Below, one piece after another: positions 1 through 7,457 of a stretch of DNA of 50,954 nucleotides. Both the position numbers and the translations under genes were made by a program. This DNA is from Verrucomicrobiota bacterium (GTDB lineage Bacteria; Verrucomicrobiota; Verrucomicrobiia; Limisphaerales; UBA8199), in NCBI GenBank assembly GCA_003176045.1, contig PSRM01000363.1, forward strand, positions 1 to 50,954, written 5' to 3'. Within the stretch, counting starts at the first letter, position 1; the number at the start of each line of letters is the position of its first letter. The notes beneath the pieces are model-generated. The model did no database searches, was not told the origin of the DNA, and worked only from the letters and a program-made list of their open reading frames with translations.

Positions 1-24
1 GTTTAAAATTGTTGAAAGGAAAGT

Positions 25-1050
25 ATGCCAGTACGTCTAGGACGTTTCGAAATGCCCAAGCGGTTGACCAAAGAAGAAGGCACCGCAACTGAAACCTACG
101 CAAAATTCGTTGCCGAACCCTTTGAAACCGGGTACGGCCACACTGTTGGAAACTCTCTGCGCCGCGTGCTTCTCTCCTCGTTGGAAGGCGCCGCGATCAG
201 CTCCATCAAGGTGGACGGCGCCATGCACGAGTTCGCCACCATTGACGGCGTGGTCGAGGATGTCACCGACATCGTTTTGAACCTGAAAAAGGTGCTCTTC
301 AAAGCGCACACCCGCGATTCCCAGACCCTTTTGCTTTCCGCGAACAAAGAAGGCGAAGTGACCGCCGCCGATATTCAGCTCAATCAAAATCTGGAACTCG
401 TGAATCCGACCCAGCACATCTGCACGCTGGACCGGAAGAAGAAATTCGAGATGGAGCTTGAAATCAAAGTGGGCCGCGGCTTCCTGCCGGGTGACGAGAA
501 CAAAAAGCCCAACCAACCGATTGGTGTGGTCGCCATTGATTCTCTGTTCTCCCCGGTGACGCGCGTCCGTTACTCGGTCGAAAACGCCCGGGTCGGCCAG
601 CGCACCGATTACGACCGTTTGGTCCTGGAAATCTGGACCGATGGCCGCATCTCCCCTGATGACGCCCTCACGCAAGCCTCCGCCATTCTCCAGCATCACC
701 TGGATGTGTTTGTGGGTTACGACAAGAACGCCGTCGAATTCGAGGAAGTCGTTGACAAGCAGGACGAAGAGAAGACCAAGCTCAAGAAATTGCTCAATAT
801 GAGCGTCAACGAGATCGAACTGAGCGTCCGCGCCGCCAACTGCCTGAATAACGCCAACATCACCACCGTTGGCCAGCTCGCCATGAAGTCTGAGCAGGAG
901 ATGCTCAAATACCGCAACTTCGGCAAGAAATCGCTCAACGAGATCAAGGAGAAGCTCGCCGCCCTGGGTCTGACCCTCGGCATGACCTTCGAGCAGGACC
1001 TCCTTGAAACTCCAAAAGACGAAACCACCGCCAGCCCGCTCCTGCGCTAA
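25..1050 (+). CDS. rpoA: DNA-directed RNA polymerase subunit alpha
   Basis: Alpha subunit of RNA polymerase. It dimerises to nucleate core assembly, and its C-terminal domain contacts promoter UP elements and activators. The N-terminal domain carries the family hallmark GYGHTVGNSLRRVLLSSLEG near residues 37-56. The C-terminal domain (about 260-325) has the helix-hairpin-helix DNA-binding motif with RAANCLNNANI and KSLNEIKEKL. At 341 residues it is slightly longer than the E. coli protein (329). The ATG at 25 is chosen because GAAAGGA at 14-20 is a good ribosome binding site; a second Met lies at residue 10. rplQ follows after 140 bp, the classic alpha-operon order. The gap is unusually long and filled with repeats, and a 13-bp perfect hairpin follows the stop codon. 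Confidence 0.98.
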   Translation: MPVRLGRFEMPKRLTKEEGTATETYAKFVAEPFETGYGHTVGNSLRRVLLSSLEGAAISSIKVDGAMHEFATIDGVVEDVTDIVLNLKKVLFKAHTRDSQTLLLSANKEGEVTAADIQLNQNLELVNPTQHICTLDRKKKFEMELEIKVGRGFLPGDENKKPNQPIGVVAIDSLFSPVTRVRYSVENARVGQRTDYDRLVLEIWTDGRISPDDALTQASAILQHHLDVFVGYDKNAVEFEEVVDKQDEEKTKLKKLLNMSVNEIELSVRAANCLNNANITTVGQLAMKSEQEMLKYRNFGKKSLNEIKEKLAALGLTLGMTFEQDLLETPKDETTASPLLR

Positions 1051-1058
1051 AGCATTCG

Positions 1059-1090
1059 TCCGACCGGTCAGACCATTCTGACCGGTCGGA
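1059..1090. repeat. Perfect 13-bp inverted repeat with GACCGGTC core
   Basis: Arms at 1059-1071 (TCCGACCGGTCAG) and 1078-1090 are perfect reverse complements around a 6-nt loop. No T-run follows, so it is not a textbook intrinsic terminator, although it could attenuate transcription between rpoA and rplQ. The same GACCGGTC core recurs inside recJ (22279-22303) and uvrA (36366-36390), which marks it as a dispersed palindrome. Confidence 0.8.
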
Positions 1091-1098
1091 TAAACTCA

Positions 1099-1124
1099 TT
1101 CACGTTTCACGTTTCACGTTTCAC
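1099..1124. repeat. Tandem TTCACGT-type microrepeat
   Basis: Three and a half copies of a 7-bp unit (TTCACGT). The same unit recurs at 31345-31392, 31474-31500 and inside uvrA at 36134-36158. Confidence 0.8.
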
Positions 1125-1143
1125 TCTCTCGCTGGCCTACCCC

Positions 1144-1183
1144 CATCTAACTCATTTAACTTATTTAACCCATTTAACCATTT
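1144..1183. repeat. Tandem ATTTAAC-type microrepeat upstream of rplQ
   Basis: Imperfect array of CATTTAACT-like 8-9 bp units that occupies the place where a ribosome binding site for rplQ would be expected. Similar arrays lie at 10548-10592 and 38432-38463. Confidence 0.75.
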
Positions 1184-1190
1184 TCGCGCC

Positions 1191-1637
1191 ATGCGCCACC
1201 TCAAACGAACCGCTAAACTCGGCCGCACGGGCGAGCATCGCAACGCCATGCTTGCCAACCTCGTCTGCAGCCTGATCAAACATAACCGCGTGACCACCAC
1301 TTTGGCCAAAGCCAAAGCGGCCAGGTCTGTTGCTGAGAAAATGGTGACGCTGGGCAAACGCGGCAGCCTCCACGACCGCCGTCTTGCCGCCTCGCGGCTC
1401 CATCAGCAAGACGCCGTCAAAATCCTTTTCGACCAAATCGCCACTACTCACAAAGAGCGTCACGGCGGCTACACCCGCATCGTCCGCCTCGGCCAGCGCC
1501 AGGGCGACGCCAGCCAAACCGCCATCCTCGAATGGGTGGACACCCCTCTGCCCGAGAAAGCACCCGCTGGGGAAAGCAAAGCCGAGGAAGTCACTCAACC
1601 CGCCGAGGCCAAAGAAGAAGCTGCCAAACCGGCTTAA
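1191..1637 (+). CDS. rplQ: 50S ribosomal protein L17 (bL17)
   Basis: Structural protein of the large ribosomal subunit. The N-terminus MRHLKRTAKLGRTGEHR and the following segment (NLVCSLIKHNRVTTTLAKAK) are diagnostic for bL17. Residues 1-115 cover the family. The last ~30 residues form a low-complexity Ala/Glu/Lys/Pro tail, a common lineage-specific extension. No Shine-Dalgarno sequence is visible: the 40 bp before the ATG are an AT-rich tandem repeat, so initiation may rely on the unstructured leader or on coupling to rpoA. The gene is followed immediately by a convergent gene with a 4-bp overlap. Confidence 0.97.
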   Translation: MRHLKRTAKLGRTGEHRNAMLANLVCSLIKHNRVTTTLAKAKAARSVAEKMVTLGKRGSLHDRRLAASRLHQQDAVKILFDQIATTHKERHGGYTRIVRLGQRQGDASQTAILEWVDTPLPEKAPAGESKAEEVTQPAEAKEEAAKPA

Positions 1638-2755
1638 TGAATCACGGGCCAGTTGCCTAAGGGAAACGTTGTCAGCCGGTAATCGGTTCTCACGTGATTG
1701 TTAGTCGAGAGGTAATGCATTCGCTGGTTAATGGCGCTGATTTGAGGGGCATAATTTGGCCCCCCGTCAGCGGCGGCATGGTGCGTGACTAGAACGAGTT
1801 GATTGCCGATCAGCAGCATGTCGGGATTGGAGGAGTCGCCCGAATACAAAGCGATGTTCCAGTTTGTCGTCAGCCCAAAAGGAGGCGCGATGAGTCTGTC
1901 CCACACAACAGAATTCGGGTCCCAAAACCGCATGGGCTGACTAAACAAGCTCAGGTCCTGGTGCAGCCCGATCGCTTGAACGTAGCTGGAACCTGTTGTG
2001 GGCAGATAATTCGTGTAGTTTGCGGGCAGGATCGGCAAATACCCCACCGACGCGGGCAAATCTGTATCCAGCATCCCAACCGCTGTATCGGAAACGCCTA
2101 CCTGAATTTGGTCCACGACTTTGCGCCAGTAAAGGACATTGTTGGTGGCGAGAAAGGCGATTGGACTTCTCGGGGTTCCGGTGTGTTGCGCCCGCAAATA
2201 ATGCCGCGGCGAAATCATCGTCACCAGGAACTGCCCGGAATAACCGTTGCTGTATCCAATGCAGGTCGCGCTCAGCCCCCGGACGCCATGCAGCCAGCAA
2301 TGGCTTGACCAGACGGCGTGGGTGAGCAGGGCCAGGTTGGTCCCTGAGTAGGTTGCCGGAGCCCAGTTCGCCAATTCAAGCATGTTGCTGTAAACAGCCG
2401 AGTAACCCACCGCATGACCAACCGCGTTAGTCGAAAGGTGGTAGGCCAGTGTCCCGGGCGCGGTGTAGCTGCCAGCGTACGTCATGGAAACCTTCCAGGT
2501 GGCGCTGGTCGTGCCTGCTCCGTTGGCGACAAGCACCGTATAGGTTCCGGTCGCTTCCTGGCTCCCGAGAAGCGTGTAGCTGCTCGAAGTCGCTCTTCCA
2601 ATATCTTTCCCATTGAACCGCCATTGGTAAGTAAGCGGGACGCCGCTGGATTGTCCGCCGGCCTGGGCTGAGACACTAAGGGTCAGTTTGCCGTGAAAGG
2701 CTGCGGCGGGATTCGTGGACCCAGGTACCTGGAAGACGATGGCGGGCGGGCTCAT
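1634..2755 (-). CDS. Ig-like domain protein lacking a visible signal peptide
   Basis: I do not recognise the function. From the ATG at 2755 the protein is 373 residues. An Ig-like domain occupies about residues 2-90 (TYQWRFNGKDI, then an A-T-GTYTVLVANGAG strand pair typical of bacterial Ig domains). The remaining ~280 residues are rich in Asn, Ser, Thr and Tyr and look like an extracellular domain of unknown type. The frame stays open upstream to 2842, but those extra 29 residues are encoded by the palindromic repeat at 2767-2888 and include HNRVVRSWP, which is also read on the other strand. The Ig domain begins almost at the first Met, so the export signal seems lost, possibly displaced by the repeat. 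It may therefore be a truncated gene. Confidence 0.6.
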   Translation of the reverse strand: MSPPAIVFQVPGSTNPAAAFHGKLTLSVSAQAGGQSSGVPLTYQWRFNGKDIGRATSSSYTLLGSQEATGTYTVLVANGAGTTSATWKVSMTYAGSYTAPGTLAYHLSTNAVGHAVGYSAVYSNMLELANWAPATYSGTNLALLTHAVWSSHCWLHGVRGLSATCIGYSNGYSGQFLVTMISPRHYLRAQHTGTPRSPIAFLATNNVLYWRKVVDQIQVGVSDTAVGMLDTDLPASVGYLPILPANYTNYLPTTGSSYVQAIGLHQDLSLFSQPMRFWDPNSVVWDRLIAPPFGLTTNWNIALYSGDSSNPDMLLIGNQLVLVTHHAAADGGPNYAPQISAINQRMHYLSTNNHVRTDYRLTTFPLGNWPVIH

Positions 2756-2766
2756 AGCGTGTATGG

Positions 2767-2888
2767 CCTCAGTGACGGCGGGTGGCCAGGAGCGCACAAC
2801 TCTGTTGTGCGAGCCCCGACATACGCCCGACAACGCGCACAACAGAGTTGTGCGCTCCTGGCCGCGCTGCGGCCCGCCTTCACTGAGG
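2767..2888. repeat. 122-bp composite inverted repeat between divergent genes
   Basis: Outer arms CCTCAGTGA...CGGG and CCCGCC...TCACTGAGG, and inner arms around AGCGCACAAC / GTTGTGCGCT, form a long imperfect inverted repeat. Each inner arm is itself a small palindrome. It lies between a minus-strand Ig protein and a plus-strand FN3 protein. Both ORFs extend into it and both read the peptide HNRVVRSWP, as expected from its symmetry. Confidence 0.8.
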
Positions 2889-2966
2889 GGTTACATAGCG
2901 TGGTCGTTACTGTTGATTATTCTGCAATTCGGGGTATTGTATTCAGAATCCCTTACAAAAACCATT

Positions 2967-4205
2967 ATGAGAACGAGTTCTGCGGCCGTTCTTGGTATTG
3001 TGTTGGCTCTGGATGCGGCTTGGCGTACATCGCTTGCGGCAGCGACTGTCGCTATCCCGCCCAGCAGCCTTAGCGCCACAAAATCAGGCAACGATTTAAT
3101 TTTGTCTTTTTCTTCCGTAAGCCCGGGACTTTACACAATCCAAAGTTCTCCGGACCCAGGCCAGCAATGGACGACTATTCAATCCGGGATTCGCGGGGAC
3201 GGCACAGTGAAGAAGGTTACGGTCACTAACGCGCTCCTGGACAGCAAAGGCTTTTATCGGCTCCTGATCCAGGGCCCTGCGAGCCTGGTGTTGCCGCAGG
3301 GCGACGCATTCACCATCCTTGGCCACGATTGCGGCGGCATCAAGGAGCAGTCGCACGTGACAGGGTTTGATTCCACCAGCGGCAATCCGACCGGCGTCGT
3401 GTATCTGTCAACTACTTGCAGCACAGGTGGAATCGGCAGCCATCCCGCTACCTACACTGCCTGGGCGTCGGTGACCTGGGACTTCACCGGTAACGTGGTT
3501 TCCTACGGGGTGCTTTCCAACTCGGTAACAATCAATCCATCCTTTTATGCCACTGACGCCTACAGCGACACGATTTACAACGCGAACAACGCGGCCTATC
3601 TGGTTGTTCCAATTCCCGCTGCGCCCACAGGCGTGACCGCTGTTCAGTCGAACGATCAGTTCAACGTCTCATGGACAATCAACGGCGTGAACCCTGCCGC
3701 AGTCACTTCCTCCACCTTGATCGCAAGCCCGGTCAACTCCTCGGCAGCGGTTCTTACAAACACCATCGCGGGTCCTGTTAGCACTGCATCCATAGAACCA
3801 CTGCAACCACAAACGACTTATCAACTCACAGTTGTGAGCAGAACCATTGGCGGAGCCAGTCCCGCCTCGCCTCCAATCAGTGTTACCACATCCCCAGCGA
3901 CTATCCTGCCTTCCGCACCAACCGGAGTTACCAATCGCTGGTCGAACCCTGACCCCACAGGCACGACTGACACACTTATCGCAAACTGGAACGCCGCGGT
4001 GCCCGGCAACAGCCCGGTGGACCAGTACCTTGTAAAGATCGTCGGCAGTGACGGCAGCGGCACGTTTACGCAAACGGTGTCTGGCACGACGCTGACAGCG
4101 TACTTCAACGTGGATTACATTCCAAACTGGACCGTGACTGTCCAGGCGCACAATGCCGCTGGCTGGGGGCCGGTATCGAGTCCTGCGACGCTCGGTGGGT
4201 TGTAG
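2967..4205 (+). CDS. Secreted fibronectin type III protein
   Basis: Predicted exported protein of 412 residues from the ATG at 2967. The upstream part of the open frame is repeat-derived. A signal peptide fits MRTSSAAVLGIVLALDAAW followed by a short Ala-rich cleavage region. Residues ~40-110 resemble a beta-rich module common in verrucomicrobial exoproteins (a YTIQSS...QQWTTIQSG stretch ending in FYRLLIQ). Two FN3 domains follow, beginning at APTGVTAVQSNDQFNVSW (~residue 214) and APTGVTNRWSNPDPTG (~315). The first ends TYQLTVVSRTIGGASPAS and the second WTVTVQAHNAAGWGPVSS. No catalytic domain is visible; a role in surface adhesion or binding is inference. The next gene starts 18 bp downstream on the same strand, so the two are probably cotranscribed. 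Confidence 0.75.
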   Translation: MRTSSAAVLGIVLALDAAWRTSLAAATVAIPPSSLSATKSGNDLILSFSSVSPGLYTIQSSPDPGQQWTTIQSGIRGDGTVKKVTVTNALLDSKGFYRLLIQGPASLVLPQGDAFTILGHDCGGIKEQSHVTGFDSTSGNPTGVVYLSTTCSTGGIGSHPATYTAWASVTWDFTGNVVSYGVLSNSVTINPSFYATDAYSDTIYNANNAAYLVVPIPAAPTGVTAVQSNDQFNVSWTINGVNPAAVTSSTLIASPVNSSAAVLTNTIAGPVSTASIEPLQPQTTYQLTVVSRTIGGASPASPPISVTTSPATILPSAPTGVTNRWSNPDPTGTTDTLIANWNAAVPGNSPVDQYLVKIVGSDGSGTFTQTVSGTTLTAYFNVDYIPNWTVTVQAHNAAGWGPVSSPATLGGL

Positions 4206-4223
4206 CCAGGAATTCGAAGTGAT

Positions 4224-5777
4224 ATGTTGCGATTGGGCCATCTAGCTTTACTTTTGGGTGCTCAGCTAATGGCCCTTACCGAGCCGCCCCTCCGAGCGCA
4301 GGTTCCCATCATTACAAACCAGCCGTCCAGCCGGGTTGTGTGGGCCGGGTGCAATGTCGCTTTCACCGTGGGCGTATCAGGAACGGGTCCTTTCAGTTAT
4401 CAATGGCAATTCAATGGAACAAACCTTTCGAACAACATCATCAGTACTGTAGCCGGTAATGGCGGAAACGGGTACTCGGGTGATGGGGGACCGGCTACCA
4501 ATGCAACTCTGGGAAATATCCAGACCGTATCGCTGGATAAGTCAGGCAACATGTATCTGCCTGATGGCCCCCTGCGCGTGCGCAAAGTGGACATCAGCGG
4601 CATAATTAACACCGTCGCGGGGGGAGGGACTAATGGACTTGGTGATGGGGGCCCGGCGACCAATGCGAGTTTAGGGGACCCTTCACACGTTGCAGTGGAT
4701 GATCGAGGTAACTGGTACATTCCAGACCTCGGCAACCAGCGGGTTCGCAAGGTGGACACCAACGGAATTATTTCAACGGTGGCGGGAACGGGGACGAACG
4801 GCTTTTCCGGTGACGGCGGTCCCGCCACCAATGCCAATCTGGCATTTCCCGCGGGAGTAGCCCTCGATGCTCTAAAGAATCTGTATATCGCAGATGATTC
4901 CAACCATCGCGTTCGGAGGGTGGACACTGATGGCATTATCTCGACATTCGCGGGTAACGGCACCAACGGCTACACTGGGGATGGTGGGCTGGCCACTAAC
5001 GCGAGTCTTTATAGCCCCTATAGACTCGCTTTTAATCCCGCAGGCAACCTATTCCTCATTGACGGCTACCCCCGCGTTCGAATGATAGATACCAACGGTA
5101 TCATCACGACTGTGGCCGGGAACGGAACGAGCGGCTTCTCCGGCGACGGCGGCCAAGCAACTAATGCCACTTTGAGTTCCGTGAGGGACCTGGCGGCGGA
5201 CGCCGATAATAACCTTTTTATTGCTGATACTGGAAGCGGTCGTATCCGCAGGGTGGATGCGACTGGCGTCATTACGACTGTAGCAGGTGGCGGCTCGGAT
5301 GATCTGCATGACGGTATTCCGGCCACGAGCGCATATCTCTACACTCCTTATGGTGTCGCGGTTGATGTCGCTGGAAACCTGTTCATCGCGGAATTGAATG
5401 GCCATAAGGTGCGTAAAGTAACCAACAACCGGGGACCAATTCTGGCCCTGAACGAGGTCACCGTGGCCAGCGCGGGCGATTACCAGGTCGTCGTGACTGG
5501 CTCGGGAGGCAGCGTGACCAGCAGCGTAGCCACTTTAACTGTCGCTACATCTCCGCTCGTTTCCGGAGTTCTTCGAAATTCTGATGGCAGCGTCTCACTT
5601 AATTTCGTCAGTCCACCGAATTCCACGAACACAGTCCTCGTTACGACCAGTCTTTCTGCGCCGGTTCTGTGGCAGCCGCTCGCCACGAATCCAGCAGGCG
5701 CTGATGGGGCCTGGCTGTATTTGGACACCAGCGCGTCCAATTTTCCGGCCCGGTTATATCGTTCAATGCGGGACTAG
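4224..5777 (+). CDS. Secreted NHL beta-propeller inserted within an Ig-like domain
   Basis: 517-residue exported protein. The signal peptide (about 1-26) ends at LRAQ. Residues ~28-72 are the first half of an Ig-like domain, ending FSYQWQFNGTNLSNN. Six NHL repeats of ~55 residues follow, each opening IISTVAG-G-GYSGDGGPAT and closing with RVRKVD-NG; together they should close a six-bladed propeller. At about residue 408 the missing second half of the Ig domain appears (LALNEVTVASAGDYQVVV, then GSVTSSVATLTV). The last ~65 residues form the tail module ending RLYRSMRD. So the propeller sits as an insert in the Ig fold. NHL propellers bind proteins, sugars or RNA; here it is extracellular and the ligand is unknown. 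The repeats are also visible as DNA repeats of about 165 bp across 4430-5420. Confidence 0.8.
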   Translation: MLRLGHLALLLGAQLMALTEPPLRAQVPIITNQPSSRVVWAGCNVAFTVGVSGTGPFSYQWQFNGTNLSNNIISTVAGNGGNGYSGDGGPATNATLGNIQTVSLDKSGNMYLPDGPLRVRKVDISGIINTVAGGGTNGLGDGGPATNASLGDPSHVAVDDRGNWYIPDLGNQRVRKVDTNGIISTVAGTGTNGFSGDGGPATNANLAFPAGVALDALKNLYIADDSNHRVRRVDTDGIISTFAGNGTNGYTGDGGLATNASLYSPYRLAFNPAGNLFLIDGYPRVRMIDTNGIITTVAGNGTSGFSGDGGQATNATLSSVRDLAADADNNLFIADTGSGRIRRVDATGVITTVAGGGSDDLHDGIPATSAYLYTPYGVAVDVAGNLFIAELNGHKVRKVTNNRGPILALNEVTVASAGDYQVVVTGSGGSVTSSVATLTVATSPLVSGVLRNSDGSVSLNFVSPPNSTNTVLVTTSLSAPVLWQPLATNPAGADGAWLYLDTSASNFPARLYRSMRD

Positions 5778-5782
5778 TGAGG

Positions 5783-6085
5783 CTAATGTCGAAAGTGGTG
5801 GTCCGCAGCTTGCTCGAGCTTTGGATAAAGCTCTTTGTCGCAGTCATACAGCGGAGCGGTTCTGACCCGGGAAGCATCAAAGCCCAATTGCACCCAGGAA
5901 TGACGCTCGTCCACTTCGGCAGTTGCGCCGGGCACCACGCGAACGGTGTCCTGGCCCTTTGGTTTGATTCCAAGGTAGAGCTTGCCGGAATGTGATTCCC
6001 AGTAACATTCGAGCACCCCAACCGGCTTGCCCTTGATGTCCACCACTTCCTGGTCAATGAAGTCTTCAAGAACTGCGGTTTGCAT
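5783..6085 (-). CDS. PRC-barrel-like small protein
   Basis: 100 residues, cytoplasmic, with no signal peptide or membrane segment. The first ~75 residues read as a PRC-barrel-type fold (FIDQEVVDIKGKPVGVLECY, then KLYLGIKP and a strand with VRVVPG), followed by a conserved-looking PLYDCDKEL tail. PRC barrels occur in RimM, photosynthetic reaction centre H subunit and many small stress proteins; the role here is unknown. It converges on the preceding NHL gene with only a 5-bp gap. The family assignment rests on pattern recognition only. Confidence 0.6.
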   Translation of the reverse strand: MQTAVLEDFIDQEVVDIKGKPVGVLECYWESHSGKLYLGIKPKGQDTVRVVPGATAEVDERHSWVQLGFDASRVRTAPLYDCDKELYPKLEQAADHHFRH

Positions 6086-6243
6086 AAACCAAAATAACGG
6101 CTACACACCAGGTTCGAAAGTAGGCATTGACCCAGTCGGCCACGGATCGAGGTGGAGCAGGCGACGCGATAGTGAACGAAATTGATGCAGGCCGCCTGTG
6201 CGCATATTTTGTTTTGCCTTTCCAGACAAAGGGTTATGGTTCT

Positions 6244-6483
6244 ATGGAAATGAAACTGCTGACGACCATCAAACGGACCCTCAAAGAAGCCCCTTTCAGG
6301 CCCTTCAATATCCTGCTCGATAATGGCGCAAAAATTCCGGTCACTCATCCGGATTGTGTGATACTCAGCGCCGATGTTTGCATGGTGCTGGATTCACGCG
6401 GGCTGCCCTGGACCGTTGATACCTGGCATGTTAGCGGGATTAATTTCGAGGTGCCCCGACGCAAAACCCGCCGGAAGAAGTGA
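6244..6483 (+). CDS. Conserved hypothetical small protein
   Basis: 79 residues from the ATG at 6244, which has AAAGGG at about 6228-6233 in a usable position. The frame stays open back to 6127, but that extension lacks a better start. The core FRPFNILLDNGAKIPVTHPD matches a pattern I have seen in short Planctomycetes/Verrucomicrobia proteins (F-PF-I-L-G-V-HPD). No known function. It ends with a basic PRRKTRRKK tail that could touch nucleic acid, which is inference. The 150 bp that follow (6484-6636) show nothing recognisable. Confidence 0.55.
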   Translation: MEMKLLTTIKRTLKEAPFRPFNILLDNGAKIPVTHPDCVILSADVCMVLDSRGLPWTVDTWHVSGINFEVPRRKTRRKK

Positions 6484-6636
6484 CGATGCTGCACGCGCCG
6501 TAATGGGCCACGGCGGTACGTGCTACTGCTCGATTAGGGTTAGGGTGCAATCACCTTCTGAGTTCGTCATTCGGAGTTCCCATCGCGAACGAATTCGGGC
6601 GTAGGATCCCTCGTCAGGTCCGTCAACTGTAGCAAC

Positions 6637-7095
6637 TTAGCCCGTTTTGGCGTCCTGTTCCAATCTCTTCCCCATGCTCACCACCTCATCCATGACGTAG
6701 CCGATCTTGCGGTAGAACTCGACGGCTCCCAGGTTCGAGGTTCGCACCTGCAAGTTTATCTTTGGACAGCCGGCCTTGCGCAATAGCCGCTCAGCCTCCT
6801 CGACAATCGCTCGCGCATAACTTCGCCGCTGATGGTCCGGGTGAACCGCCAAATAATTCAACCAACCTCGATGCCCTTCATACCCAGCCATTACCGAAGC
6901 GACAATCTCTCCGTTTAGAAGGCCAAGCAGAAATAAATCCGGCCTTACCTTCAACTTGCGCCGAATGTCTTTCGACGGATCGTTCCAGGCCCGAATCAAA
7001 TTGCACCGCTGCCAGAGCGAAATGACCGCCGGCTCGTCATCAGGATGAAACCGCCGGATTTTGAGTTTCGAACTTTTCGTAATTGGTTTTATCAT
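6637..7095 (-). CDS. GNAT-family N-acetyltransferase, YpeA-like
   Basis: 152 residues from the ATG at 7095; a GTG at 7155 would add 20 residues without family similarity. It transfers an acetyl group from acetyl-CoA to an unidentified amine. Closeness to YpeA is seen in ISLWQRCNLIRAWNDPSKDI, in AGYEGHRGWLNYLAVHPDHQ, in GCPKINLQVR and in YRKIGY...SMGKRLEQD near the end. The acetyl-CoA pyrophosphate loop, normally Q/R-x-x-G-x-G/A, reads QRRSYA here, so the usual Gly is Ser; activity may be altered. Monocistronic; it faces away from the sigma remnant and kinase that follow. Confidence 0.85.
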   Translation of the reverse strand: MIKPITKSSKLKIRRFHPDDEPAVISLWQRCNLIRAWNDPSKDIRRKLKVRPDLFLLGLLNGEIVASVMAGYEGHRGWLNYLAVHPDHQRRSYARAIVEEAERLLRKAGCPKINLQVRTSNLGAVEFYRKIGYVMDEVVSMGKRLEQDAKTG

Positions 7096-7163
7096 CGGAT
7101 CGTTTATAGCAGGTTTCTGAAAGCGCGGGAATGTGGCGCACTCCAACGGCTTCACGCGGCACT

Positions 7164-7349
7164 TGAGCCGAAAGCTCTCCTGATTGGGAAGGCTTGCGAC
7201 CCATTTTCGATGCTGCCATGGCCGAGCTCGCCGAAGCAGACTACGACGCGCTGGTTTTGCGCTTTTTCCAGAACCACGACCTTCGAAACGTGGGCCGGGC
7301 GCTCGGCGTGAGCGAAGATACGGCGCAGAAGCGCGTCGCGCAGCCGTTG
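7164..7349 (+). pseudogene. Remnant of an ECF sigma factor, region 4
   Basis: In the frame of the downstream kinase, after a stop at 7164-7166, the translation reads like sigma-70 region 4: MAELAEADYDALVLRFF, then LRNVGRALGVSEDTAQKRV. This is the helix-turn-helix that binds the -35 element in a verrucomicrobial ECF subfamily. Region 2 is absent. The usual RALEKLR continuation is replaced by unrelated sequence, and the normally basic residue in E-x-D-R-DAL is Tyr. It reads as a decayed 3' fragment, not a functional factor. It stays in frame with the kinase, so automated calls may fuse the two. Confidence 0.6.
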
Positions 7350-7457
7350 AGGCGACGCCATCACATTTATGATGCGCGCGATGGGGCTGGTGGCATAATC
7401 GGACTCGTGAAATCTGGCGGGCGAGAAAAACTCTTTCTGGCCTTTATCAAGGGGGCA

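Noticed and set aside
1059..1090. Intrinsic terminator of rpoA
   Set aside because: The stem is perfect but there is no T-run, and rplQ downstream presumably needs readthrough. Recorded as a dispersed palindrome instead.
7194..7457. Sigma-like segment as a genuine N-terminal domain of the propeller kinase
   Set aside because: Only region 4 is present, it decays into unrelated sequence, and a cytoplasmic DNA-binding domain ahead of a periplasmic sensor would be topologically odd.
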